From contig JALMLS010000484.1 in assembly GCA_038496445.1 (NCBI GenBank), positions 1-64,000 of the forward strand: a DNA stretch of 64,000 nt, given 5' to 3'. This document shows positions 33,872 to 46,111 of the stretch, one piece after another. A model generated the notes under the pieces. The model was given only the letters and a program-made list of their open reading frames with translations. It had not been told where the DNA came from and did no database searches. The stretch comes from Trichosphaerium sp. ATCC 40318 (taxonomy: Eukaryota; Discosea; Flabellinia; Trichosidae). Each line of letters starts with the position of its first letter. Position 1 is the first letter of the stretch. Made by a program: the position numbers and the translations under genes.

Positions 33872-34206
33872 GACGATAAATAAAGAAACGCAAGGTGTAT
33901 GACTTAACGGTTATAGTGTCATTTTACATCACGACTACACAGGCACGACCGTCATTACACACTTGAAGATATGAGTAATGTATCACGTCAAACTAAAAAC
34001 GTTGTGAACAGTTTTTGTGCATCGCAGTTTCTAAAAACCCGCCACTGTAGGTGTATTCATTAGAACAATGGAAATCGTGGGATCAGCTGAGTTTCATCTC
34101 AATACGGTGTAAACAGTATTCCAGATTCACCACTAAACAAGTCCGGCAAAAAAAAAAGAGACCCGAGGTGTATGTACAAACAAGGTTTATTCGGAGAGTC
34201 ATTTAG
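33872..34206. other. Intergenic gap, NHL promoter side
   Basis: AT-rich sequence between the start of the NHL gene and the stop of the dehydrogenase gene, both on the minus strand. It carries only A-rich runs. I see no gene. Confidence 0.4.
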
Positions 34207-35339
34207 TTACTCCAGGTCCTGTTCTATGCATGTGATTGTGTTTCTGATGCTTTTCCACATTTTCTTGGCAACTTCCGGATCACAACTAAAAGCTGCAAGT
34301 GGTGTCTTTTTCTTCAAGTAATAGTAGTCTCCAGACATGCCCTCAAGGTTAGGGTCAGTTCCACAGTACAATGGCGCAGCAGCGCCTTGCTTAACAGTCA
34401 TTGCAAACAACCCAAAGATAGGACTCATAAACCTGGCAAACGCTGAATCACGCATCAAATTAGTTTTGATAACGCCTGGATGGACGAGCGTCATTGTTAC
34501 GTTCGGATCTAGGTATTATATCAAAACGGTTGGCTACCATAAATCGTTTAAACGCACGTTTTTTAAGCCTCCTTGCTTCTTCCACTGCCCACAAGTTCAA
34601 AGCAGTCTTCGACGTGGCATAGCCTATTTCTTATAGTCAGGAGATGCAAAAAGTACTTAATCGTACATTTGGCAACGTCTGTGAATGCCCACTGCTTCTT
34701 GGTCATTTGCTTATATTGATCACTGTCATCGAACTCAATGGCATGTCCTATTTTGTATATATCGCCAGTAACCGCAACAATCCGTGCACTTTCAGACTTT
34801 ACCAAGCAGTCGGATAGCAGTTTAGTCAGATACGCGTTTCCAACAGCATTGATACCAAAGCACACTAAACCATTTAGTATTCAAGAAACGGCTTGTTTTG
34901 ACGTACTTTCGAGATCATGTACAGTTTTTTTGTATGAAGCAGTTGCAATACCTGTTGGTCAAACTGTAAGGCGGAGTGAACGATAGGTATTGTGCAAAGT
35001 ACCCGCATTGAGCATGAGAAGATCAAGTATTTCATGTTCCGCCTTGAACGATTTGGCGAATGAACGTATGCTGGCAAAGTCTCCAAGGTCCAATGGCATG
35101 TATTCTACGCTACCTTTTGAGGACTTGTCGCGTATAGACGCTTCGATGCTGTCTTTAGCTTTTAATGCTGTTTTTTTTGTACGACAGGCTAAAAACGTAA
35201 GGAAACGTTATTAAATAGCAGCTTCAGTACCCATGATGACCTTTTGTTGGTGTTTGACTGCAAGTTCACGGGCAATTTCGACGCCAATGCCTGAATTCGC
35301 TCCTGTTACAATTGCAATGCGTTGATATACAGATGTCAT
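34207..35339 (-). CDS. Short-chain dehydrogenase/reductase (retinol dehydrogenase/WWOX-like)
   Basis: NAD(P)-dependent oxidoreductase with a Rossmann fold. The cofactor loop TGANSGIG lies in RIAIVTGANSGIGVEIAREL. Next are VEYMPLDLGDFASIRSFAK with the Asp-Leu adenine contact and ILDLLMLNAG for the NAG motif. The active site is YATSKTALNL (Y-x3-K). Then come VHPGVIKTNLMRD and GTDPNLEGMSGDYYY. The layout is that of the extended retinol-dehydrogenase/WWOX-type SDRs, about 310 residues. It ends CIEQDLE. Four or five introns. Substrate not predictable from sequence. A hydrophobic N-terminal anchor is absent, so it is probably soluble. Confidence 0.88.
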
Positions 35340-35688
35340 AGTATTGTCAATAGGATGAGGTGTGGTGATAAAGAAGGAGAATTGTTTTGTTGATAAAGTT
35401 TAGAATCGACGTGATAAATTTGATAAAATCGGTTATTGGGTTGAAATATTTCACCGGCGGTGGAAAAAATGAAATTTCCCTATTATTTGAAAATATAGCT
35501 TGGAGTGGTAATAGTCTACCTCGCCACTGTAGCTGCGTGGTCAATATGCAGCGAGAAGGAAATGTCGATTGACAGGTTTGTGACAAAAAGGGAGCATGAG
35601 TTTCAATTTTGGTTTAATGCAACCAACCAACCTACACTATCGACTTGTGTGTATCCTTTATTTCAAGTAAAAAACCAAACAGCACAGG
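35340..35688. other. Gap upstream of the dehydrogenase
   Basis: Promoter region of the dehydrogenase and downstream region of the next minus-strand gene. A short plus-strand frame here has no protein-like features. Nothing else is seen. Confidence 0.3.
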
Positions 35689-36997
35689 TTATGTTTTATC
35701 AATTGGACCAATCTGTGATGGGTGGCAAGAAATAACAACCTGCTCCTTCTTTTGACTACTCTTGCGCCACTGTTTTACGAAAATGTTTTGCTGAGCAGCC
35801 ATACAATACTGTTGTGTAACATTATCAAACAAGTGCAGCCTGAAAACAAAGCTGTCGACGCTGTGATGCTTACACGCGCACATGAACTTGCAATTAATCT
35901 AATAGATACAAAGTCAGAAAAAACACATTTTTTGGCCCAAAAAAAATGCCATTGTCTTTCGACGTACCTTGAATATGCCATTCTCTATTTTTATTAGGTT
36001 GTTATTTTTAACAATAGCGATGCGACCACGAATGTGTTGATTCACTTTAAAATACATACGGTTTGAAAAATACTCTACGCAATCACCGCATTGAGACAAA
36101 GGCCGAGAGCTTGTATCCTCGATGGTGCAATACAAAGAAAGCGCCTACAGCATTAACACGTCAGCATAGTGGATAAATAATCGACTCCTCGAAAGTTTGA
36201 ATAATTCAAACACGTGCTTTCTCTCCTTCATCAGGTTTTTTTTTGAAGATTTTTGCATTACCTTCAAAGTCCTTAGTAATGCGTTTTTGTACATCCCTTT
36301 GCGTACCAGAATAACCGACAGCAGTATCCACGTATACACGCCAATTTTCGAAACGTTCTTGAAGAGCTGTGGGTACTTTGCATTCCAGAACATGAAATAA
36401 ATTCCTGTACATTATAGCAGCGTTTTCATCCCTTGCAGCGCGCTTAGAATCGACCTTTCTTGTTCTTGATTTATCCTTCACAACTCTTTTTCGTGGTGCT
36501 TTGTCCTCAACCCTTTTATTGCCGTAGTTTACGCGCGTAGATGACAGTGGAGGCGTATTTTGCCGAGTTTTAGTTTTTCTTTGTACTTTTGACTGTTGTA
36601 CTGCTTTCATTTGAAAACTAGGTGCCGAGGATGAATTAGGAGCGGAATTGCTAGAAAGCCATGGCGTCGGTTCAGCTTCATTTAATAAATTCGTAACTGT
36701 ATTTTTGTTGGGTTGTGCTGCAGTTACGGTTGGTATACTCGCTCTAGTAAAAGTTGCAGCCAATTGTACAGTTCCACCACCATGCGTAGTTACAAAGTCG
36801 CGAGAGCCCGTTACTAGCGATTTAGGAAGCAGACCCGGCTGCTTGTACATTGTGTAAAATTGGTTTGTATTATTCTCAGTAGATGATCCCATTAACCCGC
36901 TGGATGTCTCCAATAGAGGCTCGTCGTCATCAGACATGGCTGTAGAGTAGGCACTGCCCTCATACGAGAAGCTATCCATAGTCATGGCTTCAAACAC
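35689..36997 (-). CDS. Putative transcription factor with disordered N-terminus and beta-rich C-terminal domain
   Basis: The first 190 residues are Ser/Thr/Asn/Pro-rich, with a strongly basic segment (KAPRKRVVKDKSRTRKVDSK) that would serve as a nuclear localisation signal. The C-terminal half, after two introns, reads VPTALQERFENWRVYVDTAV, then ALSLYCTIEDTSS, FKVNQHIRGRIAIVKNNNLI, KINCKFMCACKHHS, SFVFRLHLFDNVTQ and NIFVKQWRKSSQKKEQ. Alternating strands, paired Cys/His and a basic KQWRKSSQKK end suggest an Ig-fold DNA-binding domain of the p53, Rel or STAT type, perhaps like CudA of social amoebae. That naming is a guess from pattern. ATGs at 36997, 36985 and 36979 are all possible starts. Confidence 0.5.
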
Positions 36998-37144
36998 TTC
37001 TTATAGCACTAGGAAGCGCTTATGGGAATTTTACGCGTTCTACAAGAAGGTCTTCTTCTCTCTATGTGAACAGTCTGATTTTCTTCAGAATATTTTTGAC
37101 AAAGTTTCAAAAAAAAAGTCGTTTTATTAGGTGACAAGAACAAC

Positions 37145-39109
37145 TCAAGGAAGGACGTTGTAGTATCTCAAGTTATCACTTTGACGGCGACGTCTTGAGC
37201 TAAAACGAGCTGGATCTGGCCTATGTGCATCGTCTACGAGTTGCCCTTTGAGCAAAAACCTCGAAAACATTTCATACGAGTTGAGCGGTTGGAATGTTGG
37301 AGCCTATTGCACAACAATCAGACTAGATAGTTTTAAAAAAATATCTATGGGGTACCTCGTGACCAGCACCCTTTATGGTAGCATAAGTGAAACGCGCAAA
37401 TTCTTCAACATAACCAGCGGTGGCTCCGTTAACGAACCATGGTTGCCAGTTGCTGACACGCGTTTTACCCATTTGGTAAATGCAAGGCATCGTAAAAGCG
37501 AATGGAACAGTCAAAATATCGATATCCCCAGAGTATACAAGAACCTTCATGGAAGGCTTTGCAGCAAAGATTTTATCGTAAAAGTCAAGCATGTTTCTTC
37601 CCTGAAAAAAAAAAAAGAGGAAACGTTAACTCAAACGGACAAAAAAAGGTAAATCGTACTTGGATTGTGTAATTGAGGTTTGTTGTACATTCATCCCAAG
37701 CAATATCGCTCTTGACGTGCAATGCCTTTTTGACATCTGCTCTATTCAAGTAATTCTTGATTCTGTTATCAATAGAGTTGCATTCGCCGGTTTCTGAACT
37801 GTGGTAAAGTAAGCAAGGGTGACACTCAAGAATAAAATCATTTTTGTACCTGAAATCGAGAGATCCGTTTCCGCTGCAGAAGTCGTAGTAGATGCAATCA
37901 GGGTTGAGTGAAGGGAAGTTGTCTCTTTCTACTGAGCGCTTAGTAGGCTGGTTGATGACACCGACCTCAGCTGTGGCTACAGCAAGGATAGCAGGACATG
38001 CTTTATCTTTAGCAAACTTGTTGTTGCAATCATGTGCGGTCCAGTTGGCGTAGTGTCTGTAACTAGCAAGTCCATGCCAGTATAACAAGTTAAATTCTTC
38101 AACACCGAAAGCACCACCAGCAGAGTCAATATTTCCTTGACAATTAAAGACAGGGTTACCAACCTACATGTACACAAACGTTAATGGTTTTTCTTTAAAA
38201 AGAAGTTGTCCGCACCATAAATCCAGCGAGTTGTTTAGCGAGATCAGTGGATGGCTGAGACAAAATAAGAGCGGCAAGTTGTGGAATGTAAACGCCTCCA
38301 TATGATTCAGCAGTCAACCAAGTCTGTTACATAACAATAAGCGAAAAAGACAAAGCACAAAAATGGAAAAAATTTTTGGTACGTACGGATCTACCAACAT
38401 ATTGGGGAAACTCTTTCAAAAAGCCTGGGACCAGTTAGATGTTTTTTCTATAAACGCTTTAAAATCCTTAGAGCACGTGCCACTGAGAAGCGCCAAGTTA
38501 TCACTTGCTGCTTTGTCATCGTTAGTGTTTACATCTGCAGGGTTAGTGTAGTATGAGAATCCAACACCAGCTGGTTGCTAAAGAGAGGTTATTAGGACAC
38601 ACCAAATGTCAAAACCACGAATTCATTACCTCAATAAACAACACATTAGCAACTTGAGTCCATGTCGGAGTTGCGTAGACCACATTACCGGCGCTATCTA
38701 GCGTACAAGTTAATATCAAGCTTTTCTTGTTTAGAGTCGCTCAAATCGCTTACCAATACGCAAAGGCCCATTTTCTGACATCAAACCAGCAAGGCCACTG
38801 CATCCAGGACCACCTGATGACGATTACAAAATGTCGCGGTGTCAGTAGTCTCTCGTACCGTTTGTCCATACAACGAGTGGTGCGTCCTCAGGGTTAACGA
38901 GTGTTTCGACCAACCAGTAGTGCATGAATCTTCCAGTTCCGGGGACTTCAATGTACCCAGAGTACATCGAGAGTGGTGGTCCTGAGTAATCAGGTAGCGA
39001 TTCAACCTACAACGAGTTACTTCGAACTCTAAGCAATTAATAGCGATTTTACCTTTGCACTGAGTACAGTACATACTAGTAATGCGACAAAAACAGCGGA
39101 GCGGAACAT
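37145..39109 (-). CDS. Serine carboxypeptidase (S10 family)
   Basis: Secreted or vacuolar/lysosomal exopeptidase removing C-terminal residues at acid pH. Signal peptide MFRSAVFVALLVCTVLSA. Oxyanion segment WTNGGPGCSGLAGLMSENGP. Catalytic Ser in TAESYGGVYIPQLAAL (A in place of the usual G before ESYGG), Asp in LVYSGDIDILTVP, His in IKGAGHEVP. Several N-glycosylation sites (NWT, NGS, NYT) and paired Cys fit a luminal enzyme. It ends RYYNVLP after an Arg-rich tail. About seven short introns. The divergent neighbour is site-1 protease, 165 bp away. A longer upstream frame adding residues before MFRSA is rejected because it would mask the signal peptide. Confidence 0.9.
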
Positions 39110-39274
39110 TAGCACTGCTTCTTGTTTTTGTTTATGAATTATGTCAGCCGACAATTCCAATTGACTTAAATTAACGAGGATAAGTGGCTCAATACAGAAA
39201 CAACGCTCCAACCGCCAAGCTGTTTATGCTCATAAATGCATAAAGCCAAAGCCCCAACGCCGTATTTGGCGTTC

Positions 39275-42200
39275 ATGGGAACAACCTGGCTTGTATTATT
39301 GCTATTATCAATGTATGCAGTACAAACAAATGCACATAATACAACCGATGAATCAGAATCGGTTTTTAGTTCGTCAATTATAAATAATGGTACCTCCCCA
39401 ATTAGCCTCTAAAGTATCCTAAGCGTATTATAGAATATATTGTGTCGTTTTTTAACTACATGACTAATGACGATCAAAAGGCCATTCTACAGGCCTTATT
39501 ACCTATAAAACGAACGTGGGAACTACTAACACGCAAAACAGCTCTTAAAGGGGTCCCCAGTGACTTTGCATTAATACGCGTACAGCCCATAATCCGTAAT
39601 ACACGTCTAATAATGCGTAGACATTACTAAAGGACGACTCTTCTCTTGTATCGTCATTACGTGGAGATAAACAACACATAAAACGTGTAACGCCACAGCG
39701 ACGGTTCGTTGGGATTCTATCTGGAACACCTGAGGATTCATTTGATCCATTCTCGGACCTTATGTCCGTCGTGAAGGAAAAGACGCAAAATGGAAGGCAT
39801 GGACATAAATTTTTCATTCCCCAAAATTTTTCTTTTGAAAAAAGCGTGGATCTTCAGCTAAATATTGTTTGTGCAGATATTTCAGATTTCCTGATGGATA
39901 CTTTATAAATGCGACATCTCTCAATACTGGCAGACGCTTGCATAACGATCAGAGTATTCCAGATCGCTTTAATGCACATATGCTTTGGGAAAAAGGCTAT
40001 ACTGGTCGAGGTAAAAACAAAACTTTTTTTGTGATTTTACGTCGTTTCGGTTTTTTGTGAAAAATCTTTGAACGGTTTTTCTCGATACTCACGCCAATAT
40101 TTTGTGCAGGTGTTAAAGTAGCTGTATTCGATACTGGTATACGGGCAAACCATCCACACTTGAAGAACGTGGTAGAACGTACAAACTGGACAGATGAGAG
40201 CGAGTTGGATGACAAACTCGGACATGGCTCGTGCGTCACAGGGGTATGTTAACCGCTTGTATGGCCCACATATTTGCTTACAATATTTGTAGTTAATTGC
40301 TAGTAAAGATACACAATGCAAGGGATTCGCACCGGATGTTGAGATATATAGCTTTCGCGTCTTTACCGAGAAGAAAGGTGAGCTTCGAGAAATTTATATA
40401 AATTTTTTGTAGTATCCATTTTGCTTACATCATACATAGTGTCCTTCACGTCCTGGTTTCTAGACGCGTTTAATTACGCAATACATAAGAAAATTAATAT
40501 CCTAAATCTGAGTATTGGTGGTCCTGATTTTATGGACGAACCTTTCGTCGACAAGGTATGGGAGATGAGCGGTAACAATATTATTGTTGTATCTGCTATT
40601 GGCAATGATGGTCCTCTCTACGGGTAAGTTGCTCTTTGTGTGTAGTATGTAGTGGCTGGGTAATTAACTGTTGTATCAGGACATTGAACAACCCAGCAGA
40701 TCAAATGGATGTGATTGGTGTTGGTGGAGTAACCTTTGAAAGTAAGTGGTTGCACATCCTACGAATTTTTTTTAAATTTCGCCTTAGACAACCTTGCAAA
40801 ATTCTCTAGTCGTGGTATGACCACTTGGGAACTACCTGGAGGATATGGTCGCATTAAACCAGATATCCTCGCTTACGGTAAGTTTTGTCGTATTTGGTGG
40901 ACTGTGAACCTAATTCTTGTTTTGTAGGAAAGGATGTCATCGGTTCTGGTATTAATGGTGGCTGTCAAGTACTCTCCGGTACTTCTGTTGCATCACCTGT
41001 AGTAGCTGGTGCAGTGGCTCTTTTATCTTCAACAATTGAAGAAAAGAGGCGTTGGCAGGTATGCTTTTGTTCAGCGGCTGCTATTTTTTTTTCGTTTTCT
41101 CACATTTTAAATAGATTGTAAACCCAGCTTCAATCAAACAAGTCCTTCTCGAAAGCGCACATATTCTACCTGGATTAAATGTGTTCGAGCAAGGCATGGG
41201 TAAGATGGATCTTATTGGCGCCTACAAAGCGTTACAGGCATGTTTTCGCCCATCACTACAACTTCCTTTTGTTTACTTGACTCTAGGAGTACTCACCACG
41301 TGCAAGTTTTGCACCAGCTACACTTGATCTCACGTCGTGTCCTTACATGTGGCCATTCTGCTCTCAACCGCTTTACCACGGTCAGATGCCTTTAATCGTG
41401 AATGTGACGATACTCAACGGTATGAGTGCACAAGGTGAAATCCTTGGAGCGCCGCGTTGGATCACAATGCCTGACATGAACGTATTGGAAGTTCACTTTG
41501 ATTACCCTGATACACTATGGCCTTGGACTGGCGCGCTTGGCATTAAGCTAAAGGTTATGGACAATAAAGCCGACTGGATTGGTACCGTTGAGGGAAAGGT
41601 CGAGGTAGACATTAGGTACCTGAACTCATTTTTGTTGGGTTTTGATAGTGTATTGACGCAATTATTAGGAGTCCTCCTTTGCCGGGATCTTCGGACTTTC
41701 GTACAACAACGATCAGTCTCCCCATCAAGGTGAACGTGACAGCAACACCTCCTCGTGAGAAGCGCATTCTGTGGGATCAATATCATAATCTACACTATCC
41801 TGGCGGTTACTTTCCAAGAGATGCCTTGTGGTGGACCCAAGAACCTTTTGATTGGAACGGTGATCACGTGCACACTAACTTCAGAAAGCTGTATAACTTT
41901 TTAAGAGAGCAAGGTACGCTTGTGACGACCATACTTGGCGAGCAATATCGCATGAATGTATAGCTTGGTTAGTACTTACTTTGATTTGTTTTAGGATACT
42001 TTGTTGAGGTTTTGGGTCAACCGTACACTTGCTTTGATGCCTCACAGTATGGCACACTGCTCATTGTTGATCCTGAAGAGGAGTTCTTTCCAAGCGAGAT
42101 TGATGCTTTGAAGAAATACGTCGATGAAGGCCTTAGTGTTATGCTCTTTGCCGACTGGTACAGTGAAGAAGTTATAGAGACTATAAAGTTCTACGATGAA

Positions 42201-43259
42201 AATACAAAACAATGGTGGACACCAGTAACAGGGTATGCCCTATCCCAAGTTTACGTCTCATATTTTTGTGTTTATAAACAATTTGTAGGGGCGCTAATGT
42301 ACCGGCTGTAAATGACCTTCTGAAGCCTTGGGATATTGCCTTTGGCAACCAAGTCTATGATGGTGACTTCCGCATCACTTCTCACAAGGCACACGTACGT
42401 GTGAACGTTTTATTGAACTCAACAATAAGTTGAGAAAAGGGCGACATGTTTGATTAACTCAATTTGTATTAGTTTGCATCAGGTGTAGCTATCGCACGAT
42501 TTCCACGTGGAGGAACCCTCATACCGTTTGAGTTCACTAATCAAGGCGAAAAGTTGACAAAATCTAATACAGTAAAACAGACTGTGCCTGTCATCGGTTT
42601 TTACAACCCAGGAGAAGCTGCAGGAAAAGATCCAACGGTACTACTTTTTTATTTTGTTTACAAAAGACTCTCTGACAGTGTTAAGGGTACTATTGCTATC
42701 TTTGGTGATTCTAGTTGTTTGGACGAAGCTTGTAATCGCAGGGAAGAACGAGACTGCTATTGGCTCATTCGTGAGATGCTCAAGTACGATATTTTGGGTT
42801 GAATCGCCTTTATCATTAACCATTCCACGCAGGGTGACAGCACAGAGACGCAAATCAGATTTCTTTAGCGCTTTCTTTAACGAACCGCTTATTAAGAAGT
42901 ACAAGTCTAAAATGTTGGAGCTGCCTGTCCGTGTTAAAGACAATAACCTTGCCAAGTACTCTAAAGTATTGGGTCACACGCTGTCATGTTCAACACACGA
43001 GTACAAGCGATTTGATCAGTCACAACAGCAACAACTAGACTTTGAATGGCCGGACTACCAAGCACAAAGCGCCAAGCATGCCAATGTGTTCCGTCAAGGC
43101 GCAGCGCCTTTGCCTAGCGTAGGACACGGTTGGTCATTTTTTCTTGGGTTGTTGACTGGCGCAGTTGTGTTCACATTATGCCTTGGCTTCTTGTATGTCA
43201 AATACAAAAACAACAAGAAAACGGGTACAACATATAGGGACATACGCGTAACGCTTTAA
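39275..43259 (+). CDS. MBTPS1: Site-1 protease (membrane-bound subtilisin-like, S1P)
   Basis: Golgi subtilase that in animals cleaves SREBP and ATF6 in the lumen. Signal peptide [20 protein letters not shown]. Prodomain [16 protein letters not shown] and the typical PSDFALIRV. Catalytic Asp in [15 protein letters not shown], His in [13 protein letters not shown], oxyanion Asn in [11 protein letters not shown], Ser in [17 protein letters not shown]. The family-specific region follows ([31 protein letters not shown]-like block). A C-terminal membrane helix [20 protein letters not shown] and basic tail [14 protein letters not shown] close it. About twelve introns. Presence of this enzyme implies regulated intramembrane proteolysis in the organism, although no SREBP or S2P is in the window. 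Confidence 0.93.
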
Positions 43260-43452
43260 AAAAAAAAGAAAAAAAGGGAATACTCATAAAGCTTGTAAAT
43301 TTTGTACAGTAACACAACACACAAAACCAAAAACAAAAACAATAAAAAAAAAAGTCAAAATAAGTAAAAAAATAAATTATGAACAAAAGACACTGTTTTT
43401 TGGTTGAAAATTGTTTGGGGTCGTTTTTTATTTACTGCGGCTTCCACGTCCT

Positions 43453-43878
43453 TTAAATAAAGTCGTAGTAGATATCACAGTGCTTGTAGCTTAGTTTACC
43501 GTCTTCTTCTTCGAGCTTTGCAACAACGTAATCGGCGGTGGCAATATCACCTGCTTTGTACTGGTAGATGGTGTACTTCAATGTCATGGTTTCTTCACAG
43601 AAGTCCATATCACCAAGAATGTATTTGCCCTCTACGTATATTGCTCTTGTTTTCTCGTCTACGGTAGCGGCCCACTCTTCAAGGCTTTTGAATTCGTGTT
43701 TGGAAGATGCGTTTATGTAAAAGGTGAAGGTGTGTTCCTTTGTGTAAAGAAAGTGAAGCGCTTCCAACAAAGCATCGAAAGTCTTTGCTCTTGAAGCCAT
43801 TAGAGCGTATTCGCGCACACCGAGAACTACGCGCTCGCGTAATGTTGTAGGGATTGGTTTAAAGCTTTCAGTGGACAT
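43453..43878 (-). CDS. Hypothetical 141-residue intronless protein, possibly NTF2/SnoaL-like
   Basis: Single-exon gene, MSTESFKPIPTTLRERVV to YKHCDIYYDFI. An N-terminal helix is followed by FDALLEALHFLYTKEHTFTF, an acidic-aromatic middle and alternating strands (AIYVEGKYILGDMDF, TLKYTIYQYKAGD, ADYVVAKLEEEDGKLSYKHC). A helix followed by a curved sheet is the layout of NTF2-like folds; no catalytic motif is visible. No signal peptide. Lack of introns is unusual for this window. Codons are more G/C-ending than in neighbours, which may reflect high expression. Confidence 0.75.
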   Translation of the reverse strand: MSTESFKPIPTTLRERVVLGVREYALMASRAKTFDALLEALHFLYTKEHTFTFYINASSKHEFKSLEEWAATVDEKTRAIYVEGKYILGDMDFCEETMTLKYTIYQYKAGDIATADYVVAKLEEEDGKLSYKHCDIYYDFI

Positions 43879-43927
43879 GAGGTGTTGCTGATGTGTATGT
43901 TTTGAGGTTTTGTGATTTTATTAAACC

Positions 43928-44210
43928 TTATTTGCGCAAGTATTCAAGAACTGTTCCTAAATCTGGACGTTGGCGCTCTATTTCGTACAACTTGTTGGTG
44001 CGGTTGGTAGGCGCCTAAGAGTAAAACGAAAAAAAAAAGTAGAGAAAAGGAGAATGCGGCACTTCCGTATTTTAATTCGGGTGTGCGGCCAATATCGCCA
44101 ATCACCTTGGAATAGGGCTCCCAATTGCCTAATGCTTCGTTTTATACATACGAGAGACTCCTACAATGTCCGAGAAAAGGGTAGTTCTGGAACGAAGATT
44201 TATTTCCCAT
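43928..44210 (-). CDS. Possible 52-residue N-myristoylated protein
   Basis: Joining three short exons gives MGNKSSFQNYPFLGHS, LGNWEPYSK and APTNRTNKLYEIERQRPDLG, ending TVLEYLRK. The MGNKSS start fits an N-myristoylation signal. The second intron (GTGATT donor, CTCTTAG acceptor, about 90 nt) is plausible. The first would be only about 30 nt, which is short. The open coding-like C-terminal exon is the stronger evidence. Product not recognised. A promoter only 49 bp downstream of it serves the next gene. Confidence 0.4.
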
Positions 44211-44379
44211 AAAAAGAATATCATTGTACAAAAAAGACGAAAAAGTGTTCTTTTTCAAGAAGGTGCATGTATTGATCCCGAATGTTCAATAACTTTTTCC
44301 ATAAATTTGAGTATCTTAACGACTTGTGTAACCACAATAACATGCCATCAATGTTTTTTGTTGAGTACTTAGGTGTTAA

Positions 44380-45991
44380 CTATAGTGTACCCCAAGTCTT
44401 ATTGTAATAGGCCAATGATATCCTTGCAAGTTCCTTGACACATTCCTCGACTACAAAATGAATAAGCGAATAGCGGATAACATACTAACTACCGTGACTT
44501 TGTACGTACCACCTTGTCCTGTCAAAGTACTAATTTCCATATAAGTGTGTTCACCTGCTGCTTTCTTAGCTTCTTCGTAGGTTACCTACAGATTACATCA
44601 TGAAAACGCCTTTTCCCAACAATCCAATTTTTTTTTTGACCAGATTTTTCAAATGGGCTGTACCTGTCTGTCTTCCTTGTCTATCATGTTACCAACCAGC
44701 ATGTAGTCTGAGCGCATACCAGTAATTGTTATTGCAAGCTCAAAACTTTCTCGATCTGTTACGTCGAACATGAGGATAACGCCATGTCCTGATCGAAGAT
44801 AGCCATTAGCCATACGCTTTTGATAGGTTAGCACCACGCCATTATACTAAGATTGCGTACACCATATATAGCGTAACTACCGGTATGAAACATGTTCAGT
44901 TTTACGGCTTGTTTAACGTCCTCAAGTAACACAGTATGTGAAACCTAAAAAACCCAACAAGTCAGACTCTGTGTATGACACCTATACAAGTACTTACAAA
45001 ATCCAACCCAATCGTTCGTATGTACTCTGTTAGAGGCACTTTGTATCTGCAGTAATGACAGAATGAGGTCTTTCCTGTCATGTTGGTTAAAAGTGAGATG
45101 AGTTTTTACCAAAAATTGTTGACAAGGTGATTGCGTACCGACTCCAGCGGCTCCAGTGATCGTCGTTTGAAACACGTGGTCTAAAACATTTCCACCTTTG
45201 TTCTGTTAGAATTGATCCATGTTTATTTTTACATACCAACCGAACGTGCCCAAGCCATTTGATCAATCCATGGCATGTCATTGTTAATACTTTGTAAAAC
45301 GAATGTGCCATCTCCTTCTTTAACAGAAAGCTTAAAAGTCTGGTCTATTCTCGCGAAACTAACAATATTAGGCGATGAATAAGATACTCCATTCATACCT
45401 GATTGGTGGTATCCGAAAGGTATACAGCACAGTGCGCTAGAAGGAAATATTAAACGTCTCTCATTGTCATTTTTTCAGTGAACTTACTTTTTTTTCGGAA
45501 GCATAGACAGTCAATTGCTTACTATTGACGCTAGCAAAAACAGGTTCATCACGCTTGAATGCTGTAGGCTGAGGTGAAGTGTAAATAGAGGTAGAAAACG
45601 AAAGAGATGTAATTCAATTGCAAGACGAACGTACATCTTGTCGTCGAAATAACGTGGACACAATATTTCGAACTAAAAATAAAAGCAAATTAGATCTTAG
45701 AATTTCTTCAACGTAAGGCTACAAAAAGCTTACAAAAGGTTTGTTGGGTCCTTGCATGAGATAACGTGAACAACCCAGAGCATTTCTCCGCAATAATCGG
45801 TGCTGTTAACCCCTAGCGTTAATTAATTCGCTCATTGTATCGAATACGTTGCTACGACGCCATACCACAAGCACCGGTATACCACTGACGTAATTACACC
45901 ATTTAACACACGTTCTGCGCGCAATAACAATATATACGGGTTCTAGAAACTGTAAAATATTCGAAACGAGCTCTGGAGCTAAGGACTCCAT
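44380..45991 (-). CDS. F-box protein fused to a degenerate Rab-like GTPase domain
   Basis: N-terminus MESLAPELVSNILQFLEP, then ARRTCVKWCNYVSG, is an F-box, the SKP1-binding part of SCF ubiquitin ligases. A middle region (ALGCSRYLMQGPNKPF, FEILCPRYFDDKM, FKRDEPVFASVNSKQLTVYA, DGTFVLQSINNDMPWIDQMA) is unrecognised. The C-terminal third is Ras-like: P-loop TITGAAGVGKTSF, switch I PLTEYIRTIGLDF, then GHGVILMFDVTDRESFELA. The G3 motif, normally D-x-x-G-Q, reads as FHTGSYAIYG, and G4 is GNMIDK in place of NKxD. STLTGQ stands at the SAK position. It may therefore bind nucleotide poorly or not hydrolyse it. Nine or so introns; the P-loop is split by one. Confidence 0.6.
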
Positions 45992-46111
45992 GTTTGCAGG
46001 GTTTTACTTTCCTTTTGAAAAAATGATGGATTTTCGCCAGTTTTCAGATAAATCGGCCAAAAAACAAGTCAAAGACAACCACTTTTTACAAAAAATGGGG
46101 AAACTAGCATG

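Noticed and set aside
39029-39211. Upstream extension of the carboxypeptidase beginning MERCFCIEP
   Set aside because: It would bury the signal peptide MFRSAVFVALL inside the protein.
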